Assembly (NCBI RefSeq): GCF_017591425.1
Contig: NW_024467120.1
Span: 2,418,001-2,482,000, forward strand
Length of the DNA: 64,000 nt
Reading direction: 5' to 3'
Source of the DNA: Ochotona curzoniae
Lineage: Eukaryota; Chordata; Mammalia; Lagomorpha; Ochotonidae
In this document: positions 52,598 through 63,009 of the stretch, piece by piece
How positions within the stretch are numbered: position 1 is the stretch's first letter
How the letters are laid out: each line of letters opens with the position of its first letter
Notes under the pieces: generated by a model
What the model was told of the DNA's origin: nothing
What the model saw: only the letters and a program-made list of their open reading frames with translations
Database searches by the model: none
Position numbers and translations under genes: made by a program

Positions 52598-52929
52598 TTT
52601 TTTTTTAAGATTTATTTATTTATTGGAAAGTCAGATATATAGAGAGGAGGAGAGACAGAGAGGAAGATCTTCCATCCGGTGATTCACTCCCCAAGTGACT
52701 GCAACGGCTGATGCTATGCCGATCCAAAGCCAGGAAGCCAGGAGATTCTTCTGGGTTTCCCAGGCGGATGCAGGTCCCAAAGCTTTGGGCCGTCCTTGAC
52801 TGCTTTCCCAGGCCACAAGCAGGGAGCTGGATGGGAAGTGCAGTTGCCGGGATTAGAACTGGTGCCCATATGGGATGCAGGCGCGTTTAAGGTGAGGACT
52901 TTAGCTGCTAGGCCACTCTGCTGGGCCCC
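52598..52929 (-). mobile_element. CSINE, young type, perfect 15-bp TSD
   Basis: Reverse strand: AAGATTTATTTATTTATTGG, CATCCGGTGATTCACTCCCC, CCGGGATTAGAACTGGTGCC, head ending CCACTCTGCTGGGCCCC. Flanked by identical AAACCCCGCCTTTTT at 52583-52597 and 52930-52944. Confidence 0.97.
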
Positions 52930-52944
52930 AAACCCCGCCTTTTT

Positions 52945-53478
52945 AATGCTATGGCACACGACGGCATTGGAATTAAGCTTCAACACAGATTTGGAAGGGA
53001 CAAAAACGTTTAAGCCAGAGCAAGATGTAATTGCGGCACTTGGCGGTTCATGCCAAGATTCAGCAGTCTTTGGATAGTTTTAGGAATCTCGAAGTACCTT
53101 GTGACTCTTATTCCCAGGTTTAATCCCCTTTCACTTCTGATGGTGCGCAGACAGGAAATAGTGAACAAGAAAATGCAATGTTCAGTTGATCAGTTATTTG
53201 GAAAGAGACCCGACTGTGCCCAGCACAGAGCAGTAACCTGATTGGCATCACCTCAATGAGTCTCACACCCTTAGTGTCACAAGGCCCCCTTCTTGCAGTG
53301 GAGAAACTCACAAGGGATGCCTTAGGTCATTTGATGCAGGAAAGAAATGGAGGTCAGGTTTGGTTTCTGTGTTCTGATTTTTGTTTGTTTGTTTTTGGTT
53401 ATGCGTATGTGTGGTTTTTATCCTTTTTTGGGGGGGGGGGATCATAAGCATAGCCAACATAAATTAACCATCCATGTT
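52945..53478. other. non-repetitive stretch with a G10 run
   Basis: No gene seen; a G homopolymer lies at about 53431-53440. Confidence 0.38.
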
Positions 53479-53487
53479 CTACAGCCT

Positions 53488-53823
53488 TTTTTTTGGTTAA
53501 GATTTATTTATTTTGTTGGAAAGTCAGATATATAGAGAGGAAGAGAGACAGAGAGGAAGATCTTCCATCTGTTGATTCACTCCCCAAGTGACCACAACAG
53601 CTAAAGCTGAGCCAATCCAAAGCCAGGATCCAGGAACCTCTTCGGGTCTCCCACATAGGTACAGGGTCCCAAGGTTAGGCATTGGGTAATCCTCAACTGC
53701 TTTCACAGGCCACAAGCAGGGAGCTGGATGGGAAGCGGGGCCGCCAGGATAAAGACTGGAGCCAATATGGGATCCTGGCACAGCAAAGCAAGGACTTTAG
53801 CCACTAGGCTACCACACTGAGCC
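53488..53823 (-). mobile_element. CSINE, young type
   Basis: Reverse strand: TTAAGATTTATTTATTTTGT, AGTCAGATATATAGAGAGGA, head ending CTACCACACTGAGCC. CTACAGCC flanks both sides (53479 and 53824). Confidence 0.95.
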
Positions 53824-53950
53824 CTACAGCCATTTTCAATAACATCAACAGGAAACTACTGTCTACATACTTATGTGTAGGCTTAGTAAAACAGAAAGCA
53901 GACAAATTTAAATGACCCTTATGTTTCTAAATGAAATCTGAGAAAAATAA

Positions 53951-54295
53951 GATGGCCCAGTGTGGTAGCCTCGTGGCTTCATGGCTGGGTCCTGACCTTG
54001 TACATGCTGGGATCCCATATGGGCGCTGATTCTAATCCTGGTGGCCCCACTTCCCATCCAGCTCCCTGCCTGTGGCCTGGGAAAGCAGTGGAGGATGGCC
54101 CAAAGCCTTGGGACCTTGCACCCATGTGGAATACCTGGGAGAAGCTCCTGGCTTACACATCAACTCTGCTCCAACTGATGCAGCCACCTGGGGAGTGAGT
54201 CACTGGGCAGAGTATCTTCCTCTCTGTCTCTCCTCCTCTCTGTATATCTGACATTCCAATACAAATAAATAACTCTTCTTAAAATTTTTTCTAAA
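53951..54295 (+). mobile_element. CSINE, young type
   Basis: TGGCCCAGTGTGGTAGCCTC head with a short extra CTTCATGGCTGGG after box A, GTATATCTGACATTCCAATA end. Confidence 0.93.
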
Positions 54296-54310
54296 ATAAG
54301 CTACACTATT

Positions 54311-54528
54311 ATAGTGGACAGCACAATGGCTCAACCAACTAATTCTTCCCTTGCAAGCACAGAATGCCTTATGGGCAATGGTTCATGTCACAGCTTTTCC
54401 ATTTTCCATCCAGCTCCCTGCTTGTGACTTGGGAAAGCAGTAGAGGATGACCCAAAGCCTTGGGATCCTGCACTTGCATGGGAGACCCAAAGAAACTCCT
54501 GGTTCTAACTTCAGCTCAGCTCAGTTCT
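54311..54528 (+). mobile_element. CSINE, older, 5' part of a split copy
   Basis: GTGGACAGCACAATGGCTCA head to CTCAGCTCAGTTCT, where a young reverse SINE has inserted. Confidence 0.88.
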
Positions 54529-54863
54529 TTTTTTTTTTTTTTTAAGATTTATTTTATTTTTATTACAAAGTCAGATCTACAGAGAGGAGAGACAGAGAGG
54601 AAAATCTTCCGTCGATGATTCACTCCTCAAGTGACTGCAAAGGCCAGTGCTGAGCCCATCCGAAGCCAGGAGCCAGGAACTGCCTCTAGGTCTCCCTTGC
54701 AGGTGCAGGGTCCCAAAGCATTGGGCCGTCCTCGACTGCTTTCTCAGGCTACAAGCAGGGAGCTGGATGGGAAGTGGAGCTGCCAGGATTAGAACCGGCG
54801 CCCATATGGGATCTTAGCATGTTTAAGGTGAGGACTTTAGCCACTAGGCCACGCCACCCGGCC
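54529..54863 (-). mobile_element. young CSINE nested in an older one
   Basis: Reverse strand: T tail, AAGTCAGATCTACAGAGAGG, CGATGATTCACTCCTCAAGT, TTAGAACCGGCGCCCATATG, head ending CCACGCCACCCGGC. Flanked by identical CTCAGCTCAGTTCT at 54515-54528 and 54864-54877. Confidence 0.96.
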
Positions 54864-54985
54864 CTCAGCTCAGTTCTAACCATTGCATCTATTTGAGGAA
54901 TGAACCAGCCGATGGAACATCTTTCACTCTGTCTTCTCCTTCTTTCTGTAACTCTGCCTTTCCAATAAAAAAAATAAAGAAATCT
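54864..54985 (+). mobile_element. CSINE, older, 3' part of a split copy
   Basis: Continues the copy from 54311: CTAACCATTGCATCTATTTG, AACTCTGCCTTTCCAATAAA. Confidence 0.88.
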
Positions 54986-55854
54986 TGGAGAAAAAAAAGA
55001 GAGAACTTCTTCAAATGCCCCCTCCTTTGTATGTGGGCTGCTCTCTGTTACCTGGAAAACTGTAATTCCAACACTCTTTCTCCCTCTCCTGCTGTTTCCA
55101 AACACTGAGCGGAAAAGAATGGCAAGAAAAAGAACAAAGAAATAGTTCCAAGATTTAGGAAACTTTGAGATCCTTTTCACAAACCCCAAACAGTGTTTTT
55201 TTAAGTAAGTACAGCCCTGGCAATGCCTTGATCACTTGGCAGACACTCTCCTTTTCGCCACAGCACAGCTTTAACACAGCAAACACTGTCAGGGGCTGTC
55301 AGAGCCAGTTAACACCGACTGGCCACCAAACAGGCCCTTCCTTGCTCCGGAGTCCGCACCACGAGTACCACTGAGGGGCTCGCATCTGAGTGTCTGCTCA
55401 GCTCTCCATCTTCACGGCTTTCACAGCCTCAGAGCAAGCAACCACGCGTTGAAAATATTCAGAAAAAAAGAAAGAAGTCTTGTCTGTCCTGATCTTGCAC
55501 ACCTTTTTTTTTTTCTTGTCATTGAAAGTGTGTGGTGGCAGGTGTGCAGGTTCTATGCCTCTCACAACACCATTTTATGGGAAGGATTTATTTGAATACT
55601 ACTAGTATTAGGAATACATGCAGGTTCCTTAATCAATGCTTTGTGGATGACTACACCTAAAGTCCTAAGTGCAGGTGGTATGAAAGTTCTAGTAGAAGGT
55701 GTGCTTGGAGAAAAAAAAAAAAAAAAGGTGGTTTTAGTTCTGTTGTAGCCTGATGCTCTCTTAGCACCTAAGGGACCACACAGTTCACGTGTTGTCAGTT
55801 GGGTTGGTTGTGAGGAGCTCAGCCTTGCCACCCTTGTCTCAAGCACAGGGTCTA
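54986..55854. other. non-repetitive stretch, no gene seen
   Basis: No recognised repeat apart from T and A homopolymers near 55504 and 55712; short frames only. Confidence 0.4.
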
Positions 55855-56195
55855 AACTCTGGCTGTGAATGAGCTGCAACACCTTCCGATGGGCATTTAA
55901 CCCAGAGGGGAAGCTGACGGTGACGACCTGGCTTCGCTGCCCAGCTCTGGCTGCTGGCCGCAGCTTCCTGCCAAAGCAGACCCTGAAGGCAGCTAGAGCC
56001 CAGGTGACTGGTCCCTGGCAGCCACGTGAGAAGACTGGCTTGAATCCCCAGCTCCTGGATTCTGTTCCAACCCAACCCAGGCCCTACTAGAGTGGGCATC
56101 TGAAAAACAAACCAATGGCTGGTAACAAACTCACTCTTACATCCTCTCTCTCTCTTTCTTTCTCTCTCTCCTTCCCTCTCAAAACTAAATTTTAA
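55855..56195 (+). mobile_element. old degenerate CSINE
   Basis: TTAACCCAGAGGGGAAGCTG, CCAGCTCTGGCTGCTGGCCG, CCAACCCAGGCCCTACTAGA, CT run at 56141-56178. Confidence 0.58.
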
Positions 56196-56260
56196 AATCG
56201 CTTAAGAATGAAACCTTACGCCTGTTGGCATGGGGCTTGCAATGATGCTCAAAAGCCTAT

Positions 56261-56299
56261 CAGGCACACACACACACACACACTCACATACACACACAA
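56261..56299. repeat. (CA)n microsatellite
   Basis: Imperfect CACACA run interrupted by CTCACATA. Confidence 0.9.
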
Positions 56300-56519
56300 A
56301 TTGGAATAGATAAGCAGAGAACAACAAGGAAAGATTGGTCAGCATGGACTCACACATACCTTACTAGGTAGGACACAAAGAATAAATACTCCTCATCAAG
56401 GTATTGAAGATTTCTCTGCCCACCCCTCCTCAATCTGTTTTGCACCTCAATTGTTAAAATGTCATTGAAATAGTCGCAGGATGTTGTTAAGAACTTACAT
56501 GTAATTTTAACACATTGTT
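56300..56519. other. short non-repetitive stretch
   Basis: Nothing recognised. Confidence 0.4.
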
Positions 56520-56850
56520 TACTCAACACTATGTCAATTAATTCCATAACGTTATATATTGTTGCTGCTGGGGCTTTTAATTGATCGGGATTTTACTCTG
56601 TTGGCCCTACCTTCAGACCAGAGAAGGTCTCCCCAAGAAGCCGTTGAACTTATCTGGACAATAAGATGCTGGACTCTATGCTTGGTATATGCTTGCAATG
56701 AAGGAATCTCAACTGAGCTTGAACTGTGGTTACACAACAAGGTGGAGGAATCCACCATGGGGGGAGGGGGAGGGAAGGGGTGGGGGGAATCCCAGTACCT
56801 AGAGAACTATGTCTCATAATACAATGTAATCAATAAAGGAAAAAAAAAGC
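56520..56850 (+). mobile_element. LINE-1 3' UTR (lagomorph type)
   Basis: GGGGCTTTTAATTGATCGGG, CCAAGAAGCCGTTGAACTTA, GAATCTCAACTGAGCTTGAA, then a G-rich polypurine tract (56758-56787), ATCCCAGTACCTAGAGAACT, AATCAATAAAGG and an A tail. 5' truncated; no ORF2 sequence recognised. Confidence 0.8.
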
Positions 56851-57104
56851 GTAGCAGGACCACAAGAGCAGTAACAACTGGGCCACAAGAGCTGAACTCG
56901 ACTCTGCTGCTCCCTTAGGGATAGCTCTGGGAAAACACGGGAGTATGGCATGCCCTTTGCAGTCTCCTCATTCTGTTTTACTACCTTTATTCCTAAGAGG
57001 ATAAAGCCCAAATTTTGTCTGTGCCCATTTCTATAGGCGTCCTAACTTTTGCCCCATGAAAGAACATTCTATTCTTTCCAGATTCTATTTGCAGCAGGGG
57101 GCAC

Positions 57105-57250
57105 AGACCCAGCCATTTCCCTTCTCTGAACCCTAATTTCCTCCTCTGTAGAACGCAGATAATATTTCCAACGTCAAATTATGTAAACTACTTAACATGG
57201 GGCCTGCCAGAGTACTTAATAAATAGTCGTGGGTGTGATTATTACTGAAG
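57105..57250 (+). mobile_element. MIR, well preserved
   Basis: CCTTCTCTGAACCCTAATTT, CCTCCTCTGTAGAACGCAGA, TAATATTTCCAACGTCAAAT, ACTACTTAACATGGGGCCTG and AGTACTTAATAAATAGTCG match the MIR 3' two-thirds in order. The clearest ancient SINE in the window. Confidence 0.87.
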
Positions 57251-57625
57251 ACCACAAAGAAATTCCAGCCAGGCGGATCCGTGAAGAAAAGCAGACATTA
57301 AAGCAACCTCTCTTAGGAATAATTCATTCAGGGCCCGATTTTTTTCATCTAAGTCAATTAAAATGATTACAATAGGACAGCAAAAAGTACACGAGTCTGT
57401 GAAGAGGAAATCCTATTTTAGATAGGATGATTTATGGGGTAGATTCAAAGTAAAAAAATTTAATGCAAACTTTAAAAAAAACAGGATTAAAAAGAGTTGC
57501 CCCCCCCCACACACGCAGAATTTGCAAGCATCCTTGAAGCCAATAAAATGGTGACCCTGATACATTAAGACAAATGCCCTAAACCAGCCAAGAGTAAAAA
57601 TAAACATGACTGAGCGATAAATTAA
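57251..57625. promoter_or_regulatory. enhancer-like block with HOX-type motifs
   Basis: Repeat-free AT-rich sequence: AAGTCAATTAAAATGATTAC, ATGATTTATGG (57427-57437, HOX-PBX type), CAATAAAA (57541-57548, posterior HOX type) and GCGATAAATTAAG. No open frame of note. The motifs are seen; enhancer function is inferred. Confidence 0.42.
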
Positions 57626-58275
57626 GATCTCCCTTCACTCTCCTTCTACCTCCCACATGCTTGGGTTTTTCACAGGGGAAAAAAATACAGTCCATATGGA
57701 GGCTTTGGCGTAATCAGGACCCACTCCCCGCCCTCTGCACACATGCGCGCCTCCCCCAGGTGACTCCAGACCCGTGCACAGGGGCACCGGGTACACACGA
57801 GCCGGTGCAGATGGAATGAGCAGATGCCTGCAGTCCTGAGCCCAGGCTGCAAGGGACAGACCGGCAGCGGGAGTAGGAGGCGCAGAGGGGAACAGCCCCC
57901 CTTTTTTTTCTCGCCCATTCCCCTGATTGCTAGGGGTGGAAATGCTAGGGGTGCGGAGGGGGGAAACGGATCATTCCAGCATTGGTTGATTCCCCCTTCT
58001 CCTGTCACCAGTGCCTGAGGCCTTTCCCTAGCCCAAGAACCTCAGATCTAGACAACATGTTAGCACCAAAGCAGACTGGAGTTCAGCTAATCCTCTCCGT
58101 CCGTGGGGCCAATGAGAAAATGGAGGACTGCAGGCTTAAAGGGCTGGGATGGGCTTGCATTTTCGCTTAGGGCAGAACTGAAAACAGACTCTGCACTCTC
58201 TGCCTTCCAGGCCCATGTTCTTTTGTTTCACTCTGATGTTCCCATGGAGTAGCCAAAGAGCTTCATCCAGCTTCC
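57626..58275. other. GC-richer non-repetitive stretch
   Basis: 57700-57960 is G/C-rich with several CpGs but too short for a CpG island call. Overlapping open frames on both strands (112 codons reverse, 64 forward) have no family resemblance. Confidence 0.4.
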
Positions 58276-58277
58276 CG

Positions 58278-58328
58278 TTAAATACCATGTACCAAGCCTT
58301 GTGGCAGGCATTAGAAAGACTAAGATCT
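58278..58328 (+). mobile_element. possible L2 fragment
   Basis: TTAAATACCATGTACCAAGC and CTTGTGGCAGGCATTAGAAA resemble the L2 motif tactatgtaccaggcactgtg…ggcattgg. Confidence 0.45.
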
Positions 58329-58419
58329 TCCATCACAACAATAAAATAGCTCTTTTCAGTTTAGGGGGGGAGGGAAAGAAAGAAAAAAAAAGTTAACTCA
58401 GAAATACTTTGCCCTTCAA

Positions 58420-58545
58420 CATTCCATGATTGCTAAGTACCTACCAAGTGCCAAGTTCAGTATTAGGTGCCAGAGAAGAGAAATAAAGAGATATTAACAA
58501 AGCACACTCCCTCCCCTCCTGGGGACAGTCCTAGCTTCAACTGGA
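58420..58545 (+). mobile_element. L2/MIR-type relic
   Basis: TTGCTAAGTACCTACCAAGT, GCCAAGTTCAGTATTAGGTG, ACAAAGCACACTCCCTCCCC and CTCCTGGGGACAGTCCTAGC follow the L2 order (…gagcacctactatgtgccaggcact…gctagg…acagtccctgccctc…). Confidence 0.62.
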
Positions 58546-58589
58546 TTCCACTGAAATGGATAAACAGACCCGGAGCTCGGACCACGAGT

Positions 58590-58860
58590 GAACATGAAAT
58601 AAACAAAGATAACAAATAGACAAGATTAAATATTTAGATTATGTATTGGCCAGGGGTTAAGTGGATTAATGGAGTGATGAGTTGGGCCGAGTTATGGGAT
58701 TTCCATGTTTAGACAGAGTGGATTAGGTCGTCTAGCACGTGGAAATGTAAATCGAAACTGCTATCATCAGCGTTAACACCGAGTGCTCGTCTCCCTGCCT
58801 GTCAAGGGTGGAAGGTGCAGGACACACTGTCTCACCCATCTTTATGACACCGCAGTGAGT
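58590..58860. promoter_or_regulatory. enhancer-like AT-rich block
   Basis: AAATAAACAAAGATAACAAA (forkhead TAAACA and TCF-like CAAAG), GATTAAATATTTAGATTATG, GGATTAATGGAGTGATG and GGATTAGGTCG (GGATTA, PITX/OTX-type) in repeat-free sequence. Confidence 0.4.
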
Positions 58861-59548
58861 CACACAGCCCAGCCCGTCATTCCCAGGCTCCCTGGTGAGG
58901 AGGCACAGATGCAGGGCAGGGAGTGGGAGAGCTGCTGAAATCTAGGGTTGGCTCCTTGCCCCCTTGCAGTCTCAGTGCACCCCTGGAGCCCTTGGGCAAA
59001 CCAAGCAGGCACTGACAAGAGCAGCCATTGTTCCCCGGCCCCTTTGATCTCAAAGGCCCGGAAATCCAAAGTTACCTTGGAATGACTTCTCAAGCACTAC
59101 AGTCTAAACGCCTGGGTTCTTTCTAGAACGTAAGTTTCCTAAGGACAGGGACCTGTTTTGGATGCTCCAAGTCACTTCACACAGTGGCCGGGAAGCACTT
59201 GCAGAGGCACCAGGCCTTCTGAAGGGTTTTCCTATCAGACCAGCAGATAGTCTTAAAGAAGGAATGGCAGGAGCAGAAGTGGTTCCACTGGCCACCAGGC
59301 TGACGTTCCTGGGCCTGCATGCCTCCTGCCCCTGGAAAGCTCTCTCTGGAAACAAGTCTCTGCCTGGTTAGTGATTCATTCAGATGCTCCTGAAGATACC
59401 TGGTTGACTTCTTTGTCCACAGAAACAAACAAACAAAAAAAAATGGCTGCTCGTGAAGAAGACTGAACAGTGTGAAGACCTTGATAATTATTCTGGAAAG
59501 AATTGCCCAACCATATCTTGCCCCCTTCACCCACTGCTTTGGTAAGCC
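58861..59548. other. non-repetitive stretch with an L2-like end
   Basis: No gene seen. CTAGAACGTAAGTTTCC and AAGGACAGGGACCTGTTTT at 59124-59158 resemble the L2 3' end (…tagaatgtaagctccatgagggcagggac…). Confidence 0.45.
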
Positions 59549-59832
59549 ACATTTAAAAAGAGAAGGAGAGATAGATCTTCCATCCGCTGGTTCATTCCCT
59601 AAGTGACCATAACAACTAGAGCTGAGCCAATCCAAAGCCAGAAGCCAGGAGCTTCCTTTGGGACTCCCACACCGGTGCAGGGTCCCAAGGCTTTGGGCCG
59701 TCCTCGGCTGCTTTCCCAGGCCACAAGCAGAGAGCTGGATGGGAAGTGGAGCTGCCAAGATTAGAACCATATGGGATCCTGGCAAGTTCAAGGCAAGGAC
59801 TTTAAACGCTACACTATTGCACACCAGACCCC
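59549..59832 (-). mobile_element. CSINE, young type, tail region lost
   Basis: Reverse strand: TTTAAAAAGAGAAGGAGAGA, CATCCGCTGGTTCATTCCCT, head ending ACTATTGCACACCAGACCC. The GGAAAGTCAGATATAC part is missing, and so is the GCGCC part of the CCCATATGGG region. Confidence 0.92.
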
Positions 59833-60287
59833 TGTTAACTTTTAAAAACAGCAAGTTGCCAGGCTTCTATTGGTGGGTTTGAAGCAAGCAATTTTCAAAA
59901 AGTACAAATTGATGGGCTATAGGGCAGTGGGCAACTTATCTAACAAGCACACCAGGGGTCTCCTTCCTGAGGAGTGCTCTGCCTACATGACCTGCCTGGT
60001 GTCACATAGACTTGTCAGACTTGGAGTTCCACAGCCCCCAGCCCAGCAAGCAAGGCAGAAACCACAAAAGCAGAAAACACCTAGGTTCTTCATGAGGACC
60101 ACAATCTGGACCTCGCACGAGGGAGGCAAAAACCCAGTTACTTGACGTCATTACTGCTGTCGCCCCAGGTCTGCATAAGCAGGAAGCTGGAGCCAGCAGA
60201 CAGAACCACCATCTTAGCTGCCAGGCAAAATGTCCATCGCTGGTGTCACCCTTTCCAGCATCCCACAAGTGCTGCTTGTCACAACAT
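59833..60287. other. non-repetitive stretch, no gene seen
   Basis: No repeat recognised; holds the CRE palindrome listed separately. Confidence 0.38.
60143..60150. promoter_or_regulatory. palindromic CRE motif TGACGTCA
   Basis: ACTTGACGTCATTACTG: a perfect CRE followed by a TTAC half; nothing else promoter-like nearby. Confidence 0.28.
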
Positions 60288-60620
60288 CTTTTTTTAGGAC
60301 TTATTTATTTTTATTGCAAAGTCAGATATGCAGAGAGGAGGAGAGACAGAGAGGAAGATCTTCCATCCGATGATTCATTCCCCAGGTGACCACAACGGCC
60401 GATGCTATGCCAGTCCGAAGCCAGGAAGTCAGGAGATTCTTCTGGGTTTCCCAGGCGGATGCAGGTCCCAAGGCTTTGGGCTGTCCTCAACTGCTTTTCC
60501 AAGCTACAAGCAGGGAGCTGGATGGGAAGCAGGGCTGCCAGAATTAGAACCAACACCCATATGGGATCCAGGCGCATGCAAGGAAAGGACTTAAGCCACT
60601 ACGCTACCACACAGGGCCCT
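60288..60620 (-). mobile_element. CSINE, young type
   Basis: Reverse strand: TTAGGACTTATTTATTTTTA, CAAAGTCAGATATGCAGAGA, CATCCGATGATTCATTCCCC, head ending CTACCACACAGGGCCC. Confidence 0.94.
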
Positions 60621-60689
60621 GAAATTACCTTCTAACAAAACGCTTTTGACTTTTAGATGGGAATCTGAATTTATTAAGTAACTTGTCTG

Positions 60690-60748
60690 TATGGTATGCA
60701 TATAGGTATGGTTGGGTATGGGTGTGGGTATGGGTATGGTGTAGGTAA
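60690..60748. repeat. (GGTATG)n hexamer repeat
   Basis: About nine imperfect units, GTATGG, GGTATG and GTGTGG variants. Confidence 0.9.
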
Positions 60749-60797
60749 CTCCAAAAAAAGATACAACAGTTTACTCTGTCTCAAAAGCTTAGTTAGT

Positions 60798-61105
60798 GGT
60801 GAGCATTTGATAGAGCAGTTGAAACATTATTTGGGAACTTTACATTCCGTATCAGTGAGTGCCTGGGTTTGAATCCCAGCTGCGTTCTTGAGTCCATCTT
60901 CCTATTGCTGTGTACTCGGGAAGCATCAGGTTCTAGTACTTGGGACCTTGCCATTCACGTGGGAGGATGAGATTGAGATTGGCTTTGACCTAGTCAAGGC
61001 CCACTGGCCGGGGAGTGACCCAGCAGAGAGGAGATTGTCTGACTACCTTTCAAAGAACATGAAAAGAAATATTAATGAAAAGCAGGAGCCTATTTAAAAA
61101 GAAAA
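60798..61105 (+). mobile_element. CSINE, older type
   Basis: GGTGAGCATTTGATAGAGCA, GGGTTTGAATCCCAGCTGCG, CTACCTTTCAAAGAACATGA; worn tail. Confidence 0.82.
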
Positions 61106-61771
61106 CATCTATTCCCACTTGAAGTTTTGCATAGCAACTCACCTGCCTGCGGTCTTCTTTCCCACCATGAATGCTGTCTTGTGAGATGAGGTCAGGAGCT
61201 TCTGCTCTCCGGGCTGGGAACTCAGCGTTCCCGTTCTACCCCGAGTGAGGCTCAGATAAACACTGCAAGTGGTTACCAGGCATGTGGAGGGAGACCCATG
61301 ACCTTGAAACACCATGCTGGTCGGTGTGGCCTCCCACCGTCATGAATCCCCGTCGGTGTGTATTTCATCACCACCCCACTTCCATCGCACTGGGTTCCTG
61401 GTTCTGGCCCTTCAGTCCTGTTGACTGCTTCTTTGGCTTCTGTCTCTCCAACCCTCACACTGCCCAGAGAGGGGCATCCTCTGCCTTCCCTTTCCTCCTA
61501 CCCCCACAACTGATTCTTCCAGAACATTAAGTTGTCTCTGCTTTGTCATCAACCAAGTGTTTAAAATAAATAGTAAGACCATTGCTACGCCTCTCATGTG
61601 TCATTTGCTCAGTAAACAAAAATGCAACTCAGAGCACTTAAGTCGTAACAGAAATGCCAGCCTTGAAGGACAGACTTGGTCCAAAATGGCTTTGGCCTTC
61701 ACCTACCCAGGAAGAGACACATTTAAACGTAAGTGTCAAGGAGAATTCATGAACAGTTAATGTAATTACTT
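61106..61771. other. non-repetitive stretch, no gene seen
   Basis: No repeat or gene recognised; frames under 85 codons. Confidence 0.38.
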
Positions 61772-61786
61772 AGAAACACAAACTGG

Positions 61787-62136
61787 CAGGGCCTGACACG
61801 ATAGCCTGGCGGCTGAATCCTTGCCTTGCTTCCATAGGGATGTGTCCTGGCTGATCCACCTCCCATCCAGCTCCCTGCTTGTGGCCTGGGAAAGCAGTAG
61901 AGAATGGCCCAAAACCTCAGGACCCTATATCCATGCAAGAGACCCAGAAGAAGCTCCAAATCAGCCTGGCAGGGCCTGACACGATAGCCTGGCTTCAAAT
62001 CAGTTCAGCTCCGGCCGTAGCAGCCACTTGGGGAGGAAACCAACCAACGGACCGGAGATTTTGTCTCCCCTCTCTGTATATCTGCATTTTCAATAAAAAT
62101 AATAAAATAATAATTGAAACAAGCTTTAAATAAAAA
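61787..62136 (+). mobile_element. CSINE, young type, with templated insertion
   Basis: CAGGGCCTGACACGATAGCC head, CCCTCTGTATATCTGCATTT end. Flanked by AGAAACACAAACTGG (61772-61786) and AGAAATACAAACTGG (62137-62151). Its middle carries a second copy of the head at 61966-61993. Confidence 0.95.
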
Positions 62137-62151
62137 AGAAATACAAACTGG

Positions 62152-62655
62152 AAACTGGCAGACTGAATTCATTGTTGTGGCTTCCCCCCTTTTTTTCTCT
62201 CTCTCTTTTTTAAAAGCAGAAAAACATTTTTCAATCCTCGGAATCCATACTTTAAACATTGTCTTGACATCTGTTCTTACGTAGCACAATAGAAGGCGCG
62301 CTTTCAGCTATGAACACAGATAAAATACGGACGCACGGCTCTGTCTTTCTGAGTTGCAGACACGCCGGGCGAGAGGGATTTTGCATGGGTAAGCTTCTCC
62401 GTGCTGACATATGCAGAACTCCATGGCAATCAAACTGCTCTTGATCTGACAAAGCTTCAATGAGAAACAGAGCTTTCACCTCGACGCGGAAGGCTGCGAG
62501 CGCACCTGAGCGCTAGATTGCACCCAACTTAAGGCAATTCCAAGGCAGATCTATCTAAACACTAAGTGGAAAGTGATTCTGACTTTAGGAACAGTGAAAT
62601 CAGAGGCCAGGGTTGTCTATCCAAGTCCAATTCAGGTAAGATTTGGCACAGTTGA
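62152..62655. other. non-repetitive, conserved-looking stretch
   Basis: Repeat-free; holds CACGCCGGGCGAGA (62361-62374) and TTGCATGGG (62381-62389), shared with 47479-47501, and several CpGs to 62515. No gene seen. Confidence 0.42.
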
Positions 62656-62955
62656 TTTTTTTAAAAAGTTGTAACGATGTATTTATTTGAAAGGCAGAAC
62701 AACAGAGAGAAGGGGTGAGAGACAAAGGCCTTCCTTCTGCTGTTTCACTCTCCACACGGCCACAATGGCCAGGCCTGAGCAAGGCCTGGAACTCCGCCTG
62801 AGTCCCCCATGGGTGATAATGGGCCATCTTCTACTGTGTTCCCAGGCTCATTAGCAGGGAGCTGAATCAGAAGTGGAACAGCAGGGACTCAAACCATCAT
62901 TCCTAAGGAATGTCAGCATCCCAGCTTAACCCACTGTGCAAAATACCAGTCCCAC
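62656..62955 (-). mobile_element. CSINE, older type
   Basis: Reverse strand: GATGTATTTATTTGAAAGGC, CTTCTGCTGTTTCACTCTCC, GCTCATTAGCAGGGAGCTGA, head ending TGTGCAAAATACCAGTCCC. Confidence 0.87.
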
Positions 62956-63009
62956 ATGTTGATACTTTAAATGCTGATTTCCATGCACCACAAATAAAAC
63001 TGAAACCCA

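Noticed and set aside
57700..57960. CpG island or promoter
   Set aside because: Short, with modest CpG content, and no TATA, exon or splice context.
59177..59854. Reverse frame of 225 codons, the longest in the window
   Set aside because: The first half is CSINE sequence (59549-59832) and the rest is unrelated DNA with no family resemblance.
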